DNA from: Paragordius varius
Lineage: Eukaryota; Nematomorpha
DNA: 64,000 bases
Direction of reading: 5' to 3'
Assembly: GCA_964247055.1 (NCBI GenBank)
Contig: OZ176050.1
Location: 8,246,001-8,310,000, forward strand
Shown: positions 1-13,150 of the stretch, piece by piece
Position numbering within the stretch: the first letter of the stretch is position 1
Layout of the letters: each line of letters opens with the position of its first letter
Notes under the pieces: model-generated
The model's input: only the letters and a program-made list of their open reading frames with translations
What the model was told of the DNA's origin: nothing
Database searches by the model: none
Translations under genes and position numbers: made by a program

Positions 1-1533
1 ATAGATACGCTTTTTAACGTGCAACAATCTATATTTATAGAAATATTTTTACTTGAATTACGTAAATTGTCTTTTTATAGATACTACATGTTATTCCGTG
101 ATTAATGAGTTAAATCCAATATTATAAATCTCCCCTCAAATATCCTAAACCTTTGGTTACATTTTTTGAGCACTATTGTTATTTCGTGAGACTGCTTTTG
201 CTTAAAATAAATATAAGATAGTGCTATAATTATTTATGTATTATAACCGTATTTGGTTAAATAGTAAAATATAGGAGTGTTTGAAGGGCGAATAATTTCA
301 TCATCTAAATAGGTACCGGGTTGAAATTAATAAAATCCTAATATTTATAATTTTAACATATGTGACTTTGAGTTAAAAAATGCATATTGTATTTGGTGTT
401 TATTTTTTGTGGCCTTAATCAATATATTTTTGTTGTAAAATTCCAGAATATTCCCCCCCAAAATTTGAATTGGGTGGTAAAATAATGTTACATTCATAAG
501 CAAAAGACTTGACAAGTTTTTTTAATCACCGATCTTCAAATGTATACTTCCTGGCTTAAGTAAATTTGCTCAATTTTCTACGCTTGGCTTATAAGTCTGC
601 GACTTTCTTATTACCCCACCCTAAAGCGTAACCGTTTCTTTCATTCAAAATAATCTGAGGTAGGCTACAACAAAATTTTGCTAAAAATTAAATTTTTGAA
701 AAAAGCACATGCAAATATTTTTAGTTGAAATCAAAATTGGGCAAATACATTTAAATCATCGTGCAATCCTGGCATTTTTATGTTTATTTTCAAATGACTA
801 CCCCATAGAAGAGCGAAAAAATTTCGGACTTTCGGAGCCCACATTTAAAAATTATTACTTGCTGGCTTAAGTACTTGCTCAACTTGGCACGCTTGACTTA
901 CAAGTCAAGTGCGACTTTTTTATAACCCCACCCTTTACTTAAGAGAACAAGCCTTTTTTAGAAAAGCGAAAAAATTCGGGACTTTGGGAGTTTGCAACTA
1001 ATTAAATTATTTTAAATTATTTTGCTTTTTATAGGTAATATATGATATTTTTTAGTTATATGTTGTGGAAGGAACATTAATAACCAATTTAATTATAAAA
1101 TGTGCCCAAATTTAGCCTTTTTCTGATATGAAACAGTTACCACAAAATAATAGATTTATGTTCTTCGTAAAGAACTAAAGTATCATGATAAACCTGACAC
1201 ATTTCCTGTCACATATTTCCACAGGTTATTTGTTTGTGGACACTTGTATTAAGTTTTTAAAGAAATTTTAAATCTGGGTAGTCTAAAAGAATATGAAGAT
1301 TTATAACATATTTATTTAATTAAAGCCTAAGTCAAATTGAAATCCAAAAATAAATATACATAACTTGATTTTTGTGGTAGGTTATATATTTCTACATAAT
1401 CATATATTTAAAGTATTGAATTTTTATTTTATCCACTGTTTTATCTATTTGTTATAATTACAAACATAATATATAATTATGCTCTTTCATTTTATTAGCC
1501 TATATATTTAAGCTGCATGAATGATGCCCACCT
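1..1533. other. Intergenic, repeat-bearing upstream region
   Basis: No coding exon is recognisable here. The stretch is AT-rich and contains two tandem-like copies of a dispersed repeat (described separately at 530-990). The last few hundred bases before 1594 must hold the promoter and 5' UTR of the testican gene, but I see no element I can defend as a TATA box or initiator in such AT-rich sequence. Confidence 0.5.
530..990. repeat. Dispersed repeat, two related units
   Basis: Two units resemble each other. Each carries a 'ctggcttaagta' motif, a 'gcgactttttt'-like stretch and an 'accccaccct' motif (about 545-635 and 848-935), and each ends with a 'gcgaaaaaatt..gga' motif (near 813-830 and 965-985). 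The part at 660-835 also matches 41935-42118, so this is a multi-copy family and not only a local duplication. The second unit has a short palindrome, TTGACTT-ac-AAGTCAA. I cannot assign it to a superfamily. Confidence 0.6.
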
Positions 1534-1593
1534 ATGGAAACAGATATTAATTATATTATATCCCAATGTTTATCGAAACATGCATTAAAACGT

Positions 1594-4500
1594 ATGTTCA
1601 AATTTAAAATGTTATATTTAAAAAATATATTCTGGCTATTGGTATGTATAATTTATGCTGTTGAAAGAATTTTATTTAATAATTATATTTTTACACCAGT
1701 TATGTTTGGAGGCTGTTTCGATAAACATCTTTACCAATTCCATATTTTCTGAGAACATTGAAGAAAATGACATTGAATACCCCAAAATTAATAGTTTGAG
1801 ACAAATGCCTGGTTTTTTATCTACTGAACTTCATATTGATAATAAAACATACAAACTAGATAATATAAAAACAATGCAACTACATAAATTAAAACATTGG
1901 CCTAATACTAAAAAATTGGCCACATACATAAAAGAATCAGAAAATGCCATCAATTTTAAAAAACAACACCAAAGAAGTCACCCTCTTAAAAAATCAAAAA
2001 GCATTGAAACACTCATGCAAGAATTAGATGACGAAAGTTGATATTTATTTAGTGTTTTTTTAATACTTTTCCTTTTGTGATACTTGCGGCTACATTAATT
2101 ACTCTATTTACCTTATGTATAATAACTTGTAACACAGAGTTCATTTTTTCACCATTAAAGTCTTAGATTGTAATAAAAGTTGTTGATGCCTAATGTAAGT
2201 TTTTCGCAATGTAGATGAAAATAGGTTATAAATATTAATGATGGTATTAAGTTTTTTTTGGTTATGCTCAAAATATATAAGAAGATATATTTTTTTTCAG
2301 TAACTGTGATGGTACTTATTTCCCCCGGGATCAATGATCTATCGTTATATAATTTCACATCATGTTTTATAATAAGGATTTGAGTAAATATGTGGGATTA
2401 TGTATTGTTTTTTTTTGGAAAAAACTTATAATTATAACGTCTCTTTTATGTGATACAAGAATTTATTATTTTATAGATTAGTGGTCTTTTCGCATTGCAT
2501 GTGCAAATAAAAACACATCAATATTTTAAATTTCCTAAATTTGCCACTTTGTTCATTTAGTATTAGATGTTTCACCATCATTTATTTTTTTTGTAAAAAA
2601 TTTTGTGGCGAAAAGGTTAAAATACTGTAAATTTAATTAGTTTCATAAATATTAATATGTTTGGTGTTAAACATATTTATGATATGATAATTTTTACAAT
2701 ATTTTTTAGAAAAATTATGCGATGCGCTTGAATGTGAAACGGATGAAATATGTATCATAAAACACAAAATAGCCACTTGCATATCCTTAAATCTCATAGT
2801 TGGCACGTATAAACTATAATATTATAATATTACATTAATATATCATTTGTAAATATGCCAAACAGCAATGTATCTTAATGATAAAAATATAAAATTTCGT
2901 CATTTAAAATTTCATTTGCAATATTATAAGGTGGATATTATTCAGCAAGTTTCGTTCGTAAATGATTGTTAGAAAACATATAAAATCAATTTTATCAATA
3001 ATTTATCAAATTTGATAGTTTATTTAATTACATGGAAATTTTTTTTACAAAAGATAATTAATATTACAAAAGTTTTCGCATTAATAACAAAAATATTTGG
3101 TAATCTTAATATTTATACTGATGCTCATGAACTTATATCAAAAGCTATCTCCAAAATTGGTTATTATCTATGCTTTTATATTGAACGGGTTCATTGCCTG
3201 TTGTATTTGACAATAACAGCTATTATATCTTAAAGAGAATATCCTAGAACGTTGATTAGAGGATACTCTTAAAAAATTCCAAGTTAATTTACTTAAAAAA
3301 ATGTGCTCGATAAAACCAGATTTACAGAAGTTTAAATTTATTTTTTTTGTTTACAACAAACACAATTAAAGTATATTGATTGTAGCTCAAGTTATTCCAT
3401 CCAGTTGTCGATTATATAAGATTTGACTGCTAGTTTATGTGTGATAATTGCCATTTACGGAATATGAGAATTTTAGCAATGTTTATTAAACAAAAATTTT
3501 AGATAATTATCTTAATGGTTGTTTGATTAGCGTCTAATTAAGAAATGTGGACATACACCTTTAAAACAAAATTAGCTAATTAGATTAATGATTTTTATAA
3601 TGTTGGTAGTTGCTTATGTAATTTAGTGTTGTTCTAATATATAGATCAAGGAACATGAATTAAATAAATAATTTATGAAAATACTATTTTATAAATTAAA
3701 GATAATTTTAATTCCTTAATTTTTAAATTGAGGACAAGTGTGATTGCAAATTTATAATTATACAACACCATTTACAATAATTAAACGTAGTCGTAATTAC
3801 TTTTGTGTGTATAAAAATAAAATATCATGAAGCCAGTGCTTCTCGTACCTTTTTTGGCACCTTGTCCCCTTATATCATTTTTTGATGCACCGCCCAAAAG
3901 TTATTATCGTGCTCGCGCATAGAAAATGCAAAAATTATTTTATCACGCCTCCCTTATATTACTATGCCTCCAAAGAAGCGAGCCTTTTAGGCTGGGGACT
4001 AATACTTTTTTATTTTGGATGTTACTACAATCATATATTTCCTATAAGTTCTGTGTTGTTTTATAATGTTTTTATTCAACTTTTAGCACATCAAAGGCTG
4101 ATTTGTTGGAAACTGTGACAGAAAAAGTAGAAAGTACCACACCTAAAAATTTCGAAGCAGATAATAATGTTGTTCAGCCATCAATTATTCACACATATTT
4201 TCCTCCAAATCAGAATTATAACACAACATCAAAAGATACAAATAATATGAATTGTTTACCATGTGTAGATTTCAAGCACAGTCCAGTTTGTGATTCTCAG
4301 GGTTTCACTTACCAAAATTTGTGCGTTTTTCGTTATACCACTTGCCAATTAATTCAAAAGTTTCTTAAAAACAATTTTGGGGCAGGAAAACAAGAATTGA
4401 ATTATAGCTCTATTCTTCCAATTGATGAAGGAAATGACTTTACGAGATTTATAACACACATTCCTACCATAGAATGTACAGGCAAGTGCCCTTGTAGATC

Positions 4501-6798
4501 AACTACATATCCTCCAAAACTGATAGCTAGTTCTTTAACAAATTATTATCAACGCCCGCAACTAACTGAAAATCTTCTAGTCAATGCAGGTATAAATAAA
4601 ATACAATATAATTTATTATTTTATGCTATTAGATATACCAAACACTTATTCCGAATTATTGAATGAGATTGTTGACGAACCCACAGAAAAACACCATCCA
4701 TTAAACACAATTCGAAATTATGAAACACATAATAATTTACATGTTCAGGCTAAAACGGATATTCAACAAAGAACGCAATGGCAAAACCAATTAAGCCCAA
4801 TGACCGAGTTAGACAAAAAACTTGCAAAAGGTTTAGAATAAAAATATTATATTGTAATAATCGCAATAAACAAGAGCTGCTTGTTTTTTTATAATTTCTT
4901 TTTATTTCAGTGATCCAAGCAATTTTTTGACCCCTAATATATTTAATTTATAAATTTTGAGGCGCCCCATGATTATAGCGACCGCACCACAATGAAATAA
5001 CTTTTCAAACTCTTACACCCAATTCACACTTAAATAAATTTAAAAAATTTTATGACGAACTAGCTTGATTTACTTGAGCCATTTATTAAGCGGCTTTCTT
5101 TAGATGGGAGCGTATAAGGATATATTGAAATTTAAGACGGTAAAGAAGTTTTAAAAGAATATTTATTTTGTTCTAGAAAATTGTTCAACTGAAAAATTGA
5201 TTGAATTCAAAGAACGGTTATTGAAATGGTTTGATGTGCTTAATCAGCTAGAACATAACACCACTGATTCACATGGCGAAAGTAATTAATTTTTATCTAT
5301 ATAGCGTTTTATTAAATGAATTAAATATTTTTTTTATAATCTTCCCAAATACGTCGTAAAATAAAAATAATAGTACTCAAATTTTAGCACGCAGGCATCG
5401 TCAAGAGTTGGTAAATACTTAAAATAAGCAAAAGACAAACGTCGTATTTACGAATTTTAATCAAAAAAGCCTTCCTCGTTGCCCACACAATATAAAACCT
5501 TTCTTTCTTTTTTCATTGATTCTATAAGTTAGTCTATAACACTTTTTTAATATAAGATTATCGTAAAATTTGCAAATCGTTCGATTTGACGCATCAAGAC
5601 GACGATAATGGATACCATCACGTAGAATGGATGTTTAACATGCTGGATTTAAATCATGATGGGGTTTTAGATCAATCGGAGTTTCGGCACATAGAGACAC
5701 CATATATAAGTTCCAGGGAACCATGTCTAAAACCTTTATTAACTGTTATTTGCGATACTAATGATGATTCTATTATATCAAGTTATGAATGGTGTCAATG
5801 TATGATAAAGAAAAACGGTATATTATGTACTTTTATTATTGGGTGGTTTACATACAATATGATTTGACAAATTTTAGGTCTCATGGGTTTTTTTTTAAGA
5901 TTTAATAAAATGAAATATAATATATGCATTAGACTTTAAAAAGCTGGTGTCAAATTCCGTACCATAATGCAAAAACTAAAATGCAATAACATTAAAAAGC
6001 CTTAAAATTCTTAGAAAGACTAACTTTAAGCATTTTTTAAAAAAGAAAAACATAAAGCCCACCTTAACTATCCCTCTATTGTAAAACCCACGCAACCTTT
6101 TATGAATTATTTTAACGAAAACACTCATAGATTTTTAATCTAAAAGTTATCAATATCTAATATACTTTATAGTTATCAAACCATGTTTTGAAGCCAAAAA
6201 ACTTGCCTTGATTTCGATACCAATCTTTCACAAAGATCTAACAAAATCTCATCATAACTTTGCTATGAAACATTACATACCCAATTGTGATGATCAGGGA
6301 TTTTTCGAACCGGCTCAGTGTCATGATATATTTTGTTGGTGCGTAACGCCACACGGATTAATACGAAATGGTTCAAAAAGCAAATTTTTACATGGGCCAA
6401 AATATTATCAATGTTTTACCTCGGATGATACAGAGAAAGGTATTTCTTAAGTCAACTATTTATAAACGTAAAACATTTCTCCTTAAAAATTAAAGTACAA
6501 CTTTTTATTTGTTATATTTATAATAAAAATTCTGTTTTACATTGTAAAACTATCCATCGTACAATATGCAGTTAAGTATATTTTTTTAAACTCATGGAGT
6601 GTTTAATTTCGTTTTTTTTCATTTTATGCAAAAGTTATTTTTAACACAAAAATTATAAATTTTAGCAGAATGGGACAGGACTTTGTTGGCTAAACACCGA
6701 AGACGAAGTATATCACACTCTTTATATTTAATAGTTAATCCAATTTTTTTACTTTTTTTCATTTTTTTTATATATACACAGAATTGGAGGAAGAATGA
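1594..6798 (+). CDS. SPOCK: Testican (SPOCK / Carrier of Wingless), secreted matrix proteoglycan core
   Basis: Nine exons join in one frame, giving about 610 residues: 1594-1641, 1700-2036, 2710-2806, 4087-4589, 4633-4830, 5177-5281, 5557-5817, 6173-6439, 6782-6798. Every intron is GT-AG with matching phase. In order the protein has a hydrophobic signal peptide split by intron 1, a charged spacer, a follistatin-like Cys segment (CDALECETDEIC), and a Kazal module (4250-4500, VCDSQG, closing with CTGKCPC). Then come a SPARC calcium-binding region with two EF loops (LDLNHDGVLD; CDTNDDSIIS), a thyroglobulin type-1 domain with the CWCV signature, and an acidic tail (ELEEE). This order is that of testicans: extracellular proteins that bind Wnt/BMP-type ligands or inhibit proteases. 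Met at 1534 or 1609 are alternative starts; 1594 puts the hydrophobic core best. The donor of exon 2 (GTTGAT) is weak, so the exon 2/3 junction is the least certain. Confidence 0.87.
2807..4086 (+). other. Long testican intron 3 with possible hAT remnant
   Basis: This 1.28-kb intron lies between the follistatin-like exon and the Kazal exon. From 3834 a GC-richer patch begins CAGTGCTTCTCGTACC, which resembles the start of many hAT terminal inverted repeats (CAGTGGTTCTCAA type). It runs to roughly 4010 before reverting to AT-rich sequence. No matching opposite end or target duplication was found, so this is only a possible decayed element. Nothing else is recognisable in the intron. Confidence 0.3.
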
Positions 6799-8513
6799 AA
6801 AAATATTAAACTCAATTCGCATTTAAAAATCACGGTATTTACTTATCCAAAAGGCTTCCACATTCCTTAAAATTTTGCTTTTTTATACATTTATAGTCAA
6901 ATTATTTTTAATGTCAAACATTTGCTTGCATAAATTATTTATTGTATAATTTTCTAATTATTTAAATAATATATGTGATATTTAGTCATCATAATAAATT
7001 TTTATTGCATTGCTACCTGTTATTAGTCCAAGATCTTTTTTTTATCTTTCTTCTTTCCGTCCCCTTCTCTCAAAATTTTTGCGCGCATTAATCTATCAAA
7101 TAAACATATAATAATTCAAAATAAAAAACCAAAAGTTTGTAAGAATATTTTTTTAGAAAGTAATAAAAAAAACATTTTGATTTTTTAACATTCGATCAAT
7201 ATAAACCAAAGTCTGGTAAAAAAACTCCACTCTATTCACTTATTATACGGCGCGCACTTATAAATTAAGTCTTTCTTATACCGTTGATATATATATATAT
7301 ATAAATGGTATTGATTAAAATAGTTGAATATTATTTCGGTTTGGCTCACATTGACTATTTGGAACAAGTAAATTTGGGGCTGTCCTTTTTCTTTAAGCGG
7401 CAATGTATAGTTGTAAATATGTGCTGTAAAATTAACATTGTTAAAATTGCAGTAGTTAGAGTTTATACTCTTAGCGTTTCATTTCCAACTCTAGACAATT
7501 TTTTTACGTTCGTTACTATTATTGTCCAGTTTCTATGACATATGTCATAGCTTTTTCCGATTTTGTGAATCTTGATTTTATGATTTTTTTCTATAAACAA
7601 CCGGTAGGGAAAGGATTGTTTCCATGCTGCCCTAACGAGGATTTATTGGTAATAAGCGGAATTACAGGATGCACCTATAATAATACTAATATTTTTGATT
7701 AATTTCTCTTTTATTTTTGAAGTCTTTTGATATAAAGCATGAAAATTCGGTTCGTCTTCGGTAATTATGATCATGGTTTTTGTATTTTTTAGGCATTTTT
7801 AGTAACTATTCTAGCAAATAAGGCATTATCATAGCATAGTGTAATTATTAGATCATCAGCCTACGAAATTTAATTGGGGATTCTTACACGAAATTTTATT
7901 ATTTCGCATAATATTTATGAAACGAAATAGACAAACCCTTATGACCGTTTTTACAAAAATCTGATTCTTGAAGTTGTAAATACACAGCTGATTGAGTTTA
8001 AAATGAGATTTATTGTTATTATGTTATTGTGGCATAATGAATCTGTGAAACTTTTCCGTAATGACACAGATGGTAAAGTTTCCGTCATTTCGCTAATTAG
8101 TTATTCTACAGTTGTTTGAGTCTAAAGATGTGACGGGTTGTAATTTTATCATATGAGAAGGCAAACTGCATTGGATATATTAGGATAAAGTTGGGGCTGA
8201 TAAATCGGTTTTTTAGGAATTTTGAATGTTACAAACCGTCTTCCACATCTCCTTTATATTTGTAAATTGGAAATTTAATAGTTTTTTCCTAATCAGTAGT
8301 TATTTTAATTTTTACCAATATGTTGGATACAATTGTTAGAATAGTGATTATATTTAGGATATGTTTGATATATCTAAGGATGTAGCAGTCCTGATTTACC
8401 TACCTATTATATAGTATTTTTACTCTGAAAGATTACTTTTATGGATAAAGCGTTGCTCAAAAATATTCTAAATTTTCAGACTAAATTTGACAAATTTGCA
8501 TTTCACACTGATA
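6799..8513. other. Convergent intergenic gap, testican 3' side to ITPR 3' side
   Basis: The stretch holds the 3' UTRs of two convergent genes. AATAAA-like signals occur on both strands, but in sequence this AT-rich they are not diagnostic. A short (TA)n run lies near 7290-7301. Open frames such as 7305-7538 show no recognisable domain and no exon-like context. Confidence 0.5.
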
Positions 8514-9250
8514 TCATAAACTTAGGAATGTGTATTTAACCTCTTCCTTGATATCCATCAACTCCTTATTCAAACACTGAAAATTTTTGTTTATTGAATC
8601 TATTTGGCTAAGTAGTGATTTAATTTCATTGGTTTGCATATTTTCTTCGTCTCTGAAATCGAGTGATAGGGTGCATTTGCGTGGGAACCAATCAAGATTT
8701 CCATCCTATAATTAATTTAATATTATAATTTTGAATATCACATTAGTAAATATAAATATTTGTACAAGTTACATATAAAAAAATCCCAAGTTGCTTTACT
8801 TATTTTATGTTTATCTATGACTTAAAAATAATACAAAAACAGAGCTCAAAACGTAAAATTTCGACGACTGATTTTCATAATTGGATCAATAAACTTATCT
8901 AACAACTGTTTAAATATATTCAAGTTTTTTTGCGTTTCTTCAGCCCAATATCAAAATGATGTAAACAATGTAGAAATGGGGCTGTCATAATATGATAATA
9001 ACTGATTTTGTTTTGTAGGGTTCGAAAGATCAACGCACACTCCTTATTTAAACATTGTATATACCGAAAGATGAAATTTCTTTAAGACATTTAGCAAGTT
9101 CTTCCTTTTGGCGGCGTTATACGGGCATTTAGATGTGCAAAAGCGTAAATTAAATAAATACATACTATGTTTGGTTAATTTTTTTATGTTTTATTAAATT
9201 ATTTGACGGCCTTTAACTGTTTAAAACATGTATTTTGAATAAACAATATA

Positions 9251-9291
<41 letters not shown>

Positions 9292-12200
9292 TATATATAT
9301 TTAAAATAATTACATATAATTCAGCCATAAAACGATTAGCAAAAAATGATAGTGAAACCTAGCATCAATTCATGATATTTATTTCATAATGTAACAAAAA
9401 TTTTTTAATTTTGATAAAAATATATGAATGTCATACTTTAATTAATTTTTGTACATAATATTCTGGGCCGGTAAATTCCGTTGGATCCTTTACTTTTAAC
9501 AATATTATGAAGTAAAAGTAGTTCCATAAGTTGTGCTCTTTGTTAACGTGGTCCTCAAATGTCATTCGCTTATTATCAAAAGCTTTTCGTTCCAAACCTA
9601 TTTGGCATACAATAAATATTTTCATTATTTAATTGCAAATCAATTAAAAAGATATTAAATCAAATAATCTTACAGCATATGAAACAAGTGTTTCGCAAAA
9701 TTTCTTCCTTTTCTTGTTTTTCGCTTCTCAAATCAGCGAAAGTATCAATGATGACACCAAATATAAGATTCAGTACGATGATGATAATGATAAAGTAGAA
9801 TAGTAAATCATATATAACTCGCAATCCGTATAAAGATTCCTAAACGGCACAAAATTAGTTTGATATATGGTCTATTATTATCACATTTAAAAATATTTGT
9901 TTGCAAAAGTTATTCACTTTTGTGTGTTGGTTATTCAAAACCGTTTATGCACGGTTATCTAATTATTATTAATTAATCTATTGTTACTTAAAATGTTTTG
10001 AGAAAAACGGGAATAGTTTAAAAGTATGACATGAAAAATTGATCCATTTATGAAATATTGGGTTTACATAAATTTTGTTTTTTGAATCTTAATTTTATCA
10101 TAAAAAAATAAAAAAGTTGGTTAATTACAGATACATTAAATGAAGTATTCATTGCTCAAAAATTAAGATCTACCTCGAATTTCGGGAATGATCCTTGTTA
10201 ACACCTCTTATTAGCGCATTAATACATTAAGGTTATCAAAAATTAATTTAAAAATATTGGCAAAAATATGTTAGCCATGCAAAAAATTAAATAATCCGAC
10301 ATTAAACCACCCATGTTTATCGTTTATTATAATATAAAATAATAGGTTAAAAGCCGAAAAAAATAAAACTAACAAAATAAAAACGCTCAAATCACACAAA
10401 ATAGGAACTTTTAAATAATTGCTACAAATAATCAAAACTGGAACAAGCTAATATAATTTAAAGGCTTGAAAGACAAAAGAATAATAATAAGTGTGTTTAA
10501 TTTTAAATTCCTATCAAGCTTTCGAATAGTCGACATGTGAATTGAAAACATATAATTTTATTTTTACTATTACCAAAATAAATTGTTTTACCTTAGTGCT
10601 TGGTTTACGCAATATGTCACCAATACCGCCTCCACTACGTAATCCCTCATTCACGGCTGTAATTAAACACATAAAAAGTGTATCACATTTACGCTCTTTT
10701 GTATCTTCAATATCCACGTCATCCGGAACATTTTTATGAGATTTGAATCCTTGATTAATTTTGTCCACTTTAACTATTAATTGATAAATATTAGATCAAA
10801 ATATATGACATTACTAAGAATTAGATAAAAAAGAAAAATTATATACAAGGTATGTGAGCGTTACAAACAAATTTTTTCTGGGCAGGATTAAAATTGCATT
10901 GTTCTATTTCATCCTCGTTTTCGTCCCAATATTGATCATTAGATTTTGAATCATCTAAATTATATTTTAGAATAATGGTATAAATATTCAGATAAAATAT
11001 TTTAGCCTTTAAGCGTGCTGTAAATTAACTTATTCAGTCCACATATTTTTGATAAATAAAATAATTGATACTCTAACCACGATTTCAAAAATATATAACT
11101 GATATTTAAGGACCCGAAAAATTTATTTTAGAACATATAAATTAAATTTTCAAATATTACTTATATCATTAAATAGGTTCTCTGTTGGAAGTTCTTTATT
11201 ATTTTGTCCAATATAATGGATTACATATTGTAAATTTTTCAGATGACAAACAAATCTATTGGTAGACTTGCCTAATATAGATAAAAGATAATTTGCAAAT
11301 ATAATTTTAACAATTATAAAAGCGTTTATAAATTATAAGAAATATTCAAACATTTTTCAAATTTATGATGTCTTCCCTCAAAATGTTGAAGGGTATCCTT
11401 AATAATTGGCCATTGCTTTATTTTATTTATCCAAAGATTTGGATAATATTGTGAATTCGATTTAACAATATGGCTTTTGTAGGGTTGGGCTTCCAAAATA
11501 AAATCTTGTCGGAAAAAGATAAACCCTATCATGGCAAACAAGTAAATGATTACGGCGAAAATTGCTGTTAATATTATTGAGCGACCATTTCTCGTAACTG
11601 ATTTGATGACGTTAAGTAATGTTTCTTCTCTGTACACCACATCTAACAACTAAATTTTTGGTTAATATATTTGCATGTTTTATGAATGCAAAAAAGCCCA
11701 GTTTGAGATGATAAATATTGGTTGCAATTATATATATTTCAAAATTTTTTCTAATTAATACACTTAAAATTGGAAAGATTTTATGGGATGAAAAAAATAT
11801 TAAATTTAAATTGTCCTGGAATAATGAATATATAATACCAGTATTCCATAAAAAAATTCATGGTATAAAAATCCAGCACAGCTAATCATGACATAACATA
11901 CATGGTAATAAATTTCGAAATCAGTTAAAGCTTTCGGCAAAGATTTTGCATATTTTCCACGGTGTCCGAATAAACTAACCAAATGTATGATTGATGTAAT
12001 AACCTAAAAATAAATAACAAGGGACAATAATACTATAAATTTAATATGTAAAATCGAATTAAAAAATCGAGATATCTTTTAATGTATTTTATTAAATATA
12101 AATAAGGTTCTTATTGTTAAAATAAATAAAATACCAATAAAAATCCGAGTATTTTCGTTGTGTATACGATTCCTAACGTCAAAATCATTCGAATAACGGA

Positions 12201-13150
12201 TAAAAATATTAAGGTTATTAAGGATGGTTTTTTCGGTAATGACAACGCAGTTATACATGTCAAAATCAATGCGATCCATATAATCATTGAGAATTTATAA
12301 TCAATTTCTGGACGAACACATATATGTTATGCAATTTATATTTATACAAAAATATGTAACATTTTATAAATTTTAATACTTTTCAGGGATTGGAACCGTT
12401 ACGAGAATATAAACAGTTATTAAATACGGCTTGAAATTTCTTAAAACCGCGGTCCTACATGGCTCCATTTTTTTTATAATTTCAATTTATATTTTGGTTT
12501 ATGTAAACATAAAAAGTATCTCATTTATTTTCACGGAATTGTGGCATTTTTAGAGCAAGCTTTAAATTTAGATATGTTGGGTAGAAATTAAAACAATTTT
12601 TGAAACCCTTTTTTTATAAAATATTTTATGCCGAATCCGATACAAATAATTTGTCTTGCAACGTAACCATAAACGGTTCGATCCCAACCCCTGATATATA
12701 TATAATATATTAGATTAAATAAGATAAAAATTCTATTTGAAACGCACCTGTCACATTGTTTTGAAACGGATAAAAAAGGGCAATAATAAGATTGAGAATT
12801 AAAACCATGTAGAAACATAAATTGCTCCATAATCTAACGTGATTGGCAAACCAATAGTATATTGGTTGAGCTAAAATATTAAAAGTAATTTTTTAAAATG
12901 ATAAAGAAATCTAATAAGTTTGGTATAAAATGCTAAGGTGCAATTAGTCACCCTGAAGTCTTTTTTGCCATTTTAATTCTGAGTACAGTTCGGGAATCAT
13001 GAGGAAAAAATCCCCAACTTTTCTTCCTTGTTCATCTTGCTTGGCCTCACGATATACCCGATTTTTTGTTGTTTCCGTAATGTATTCACAAATCGTGGGT
13101 ATTGGAAAAATTATTTGTTCCAATTTCCCATCACTACGGACAATCTAATG
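8514..13150 (-). CDS. ITPR: ITPR C-terminal exon block (membrane domain, pore, linker, coiled tail)
   Basis: The exon at 11.33-11.65 kb reads [19 protein letters not shown] and then a hydrophobic helix (S5). The 10.6-10.77 kb exon has CDTLFMC and the filter GGGIGD followed by DILRKPS. The exon around 9.67-9.84 kb encodes S6 (a run of Ile ending [14 protein letters not shown]) and the Cys pair TCFIC. The 9437-9607 exon continues LERKAFDN with the His pair EDHVNKEHN of the linker zinc finger. The last exon, 8514-8706, begins DGNLDWFPR and continues as a heptad-like tail. Phases of the last three exons agree (phase 1, then phase 0). The usual Gly after CFIC is Cys here (CFICC), formed across the splice junction. 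Confidence 0.93.

Noticed and set aside
2155-2358. 67-codon minus-strand frame within testican intron 2
   Set aside because: Antisense to a well-supported gene, no domain, low complexity.
4905-4995. Possible small hAT MITE (CAGTGATCC ... GCACCAC) in testican intron 5
   Set aside because: The two ends do not match well and no 8-bp duplication is visible.
7305-7538. 77-codon plus-strand open frame between testican and ITPR
   Set aside because: No domain recognised, no exon context, hydrophobic composition typical of chance frames in AT-rich DNA.
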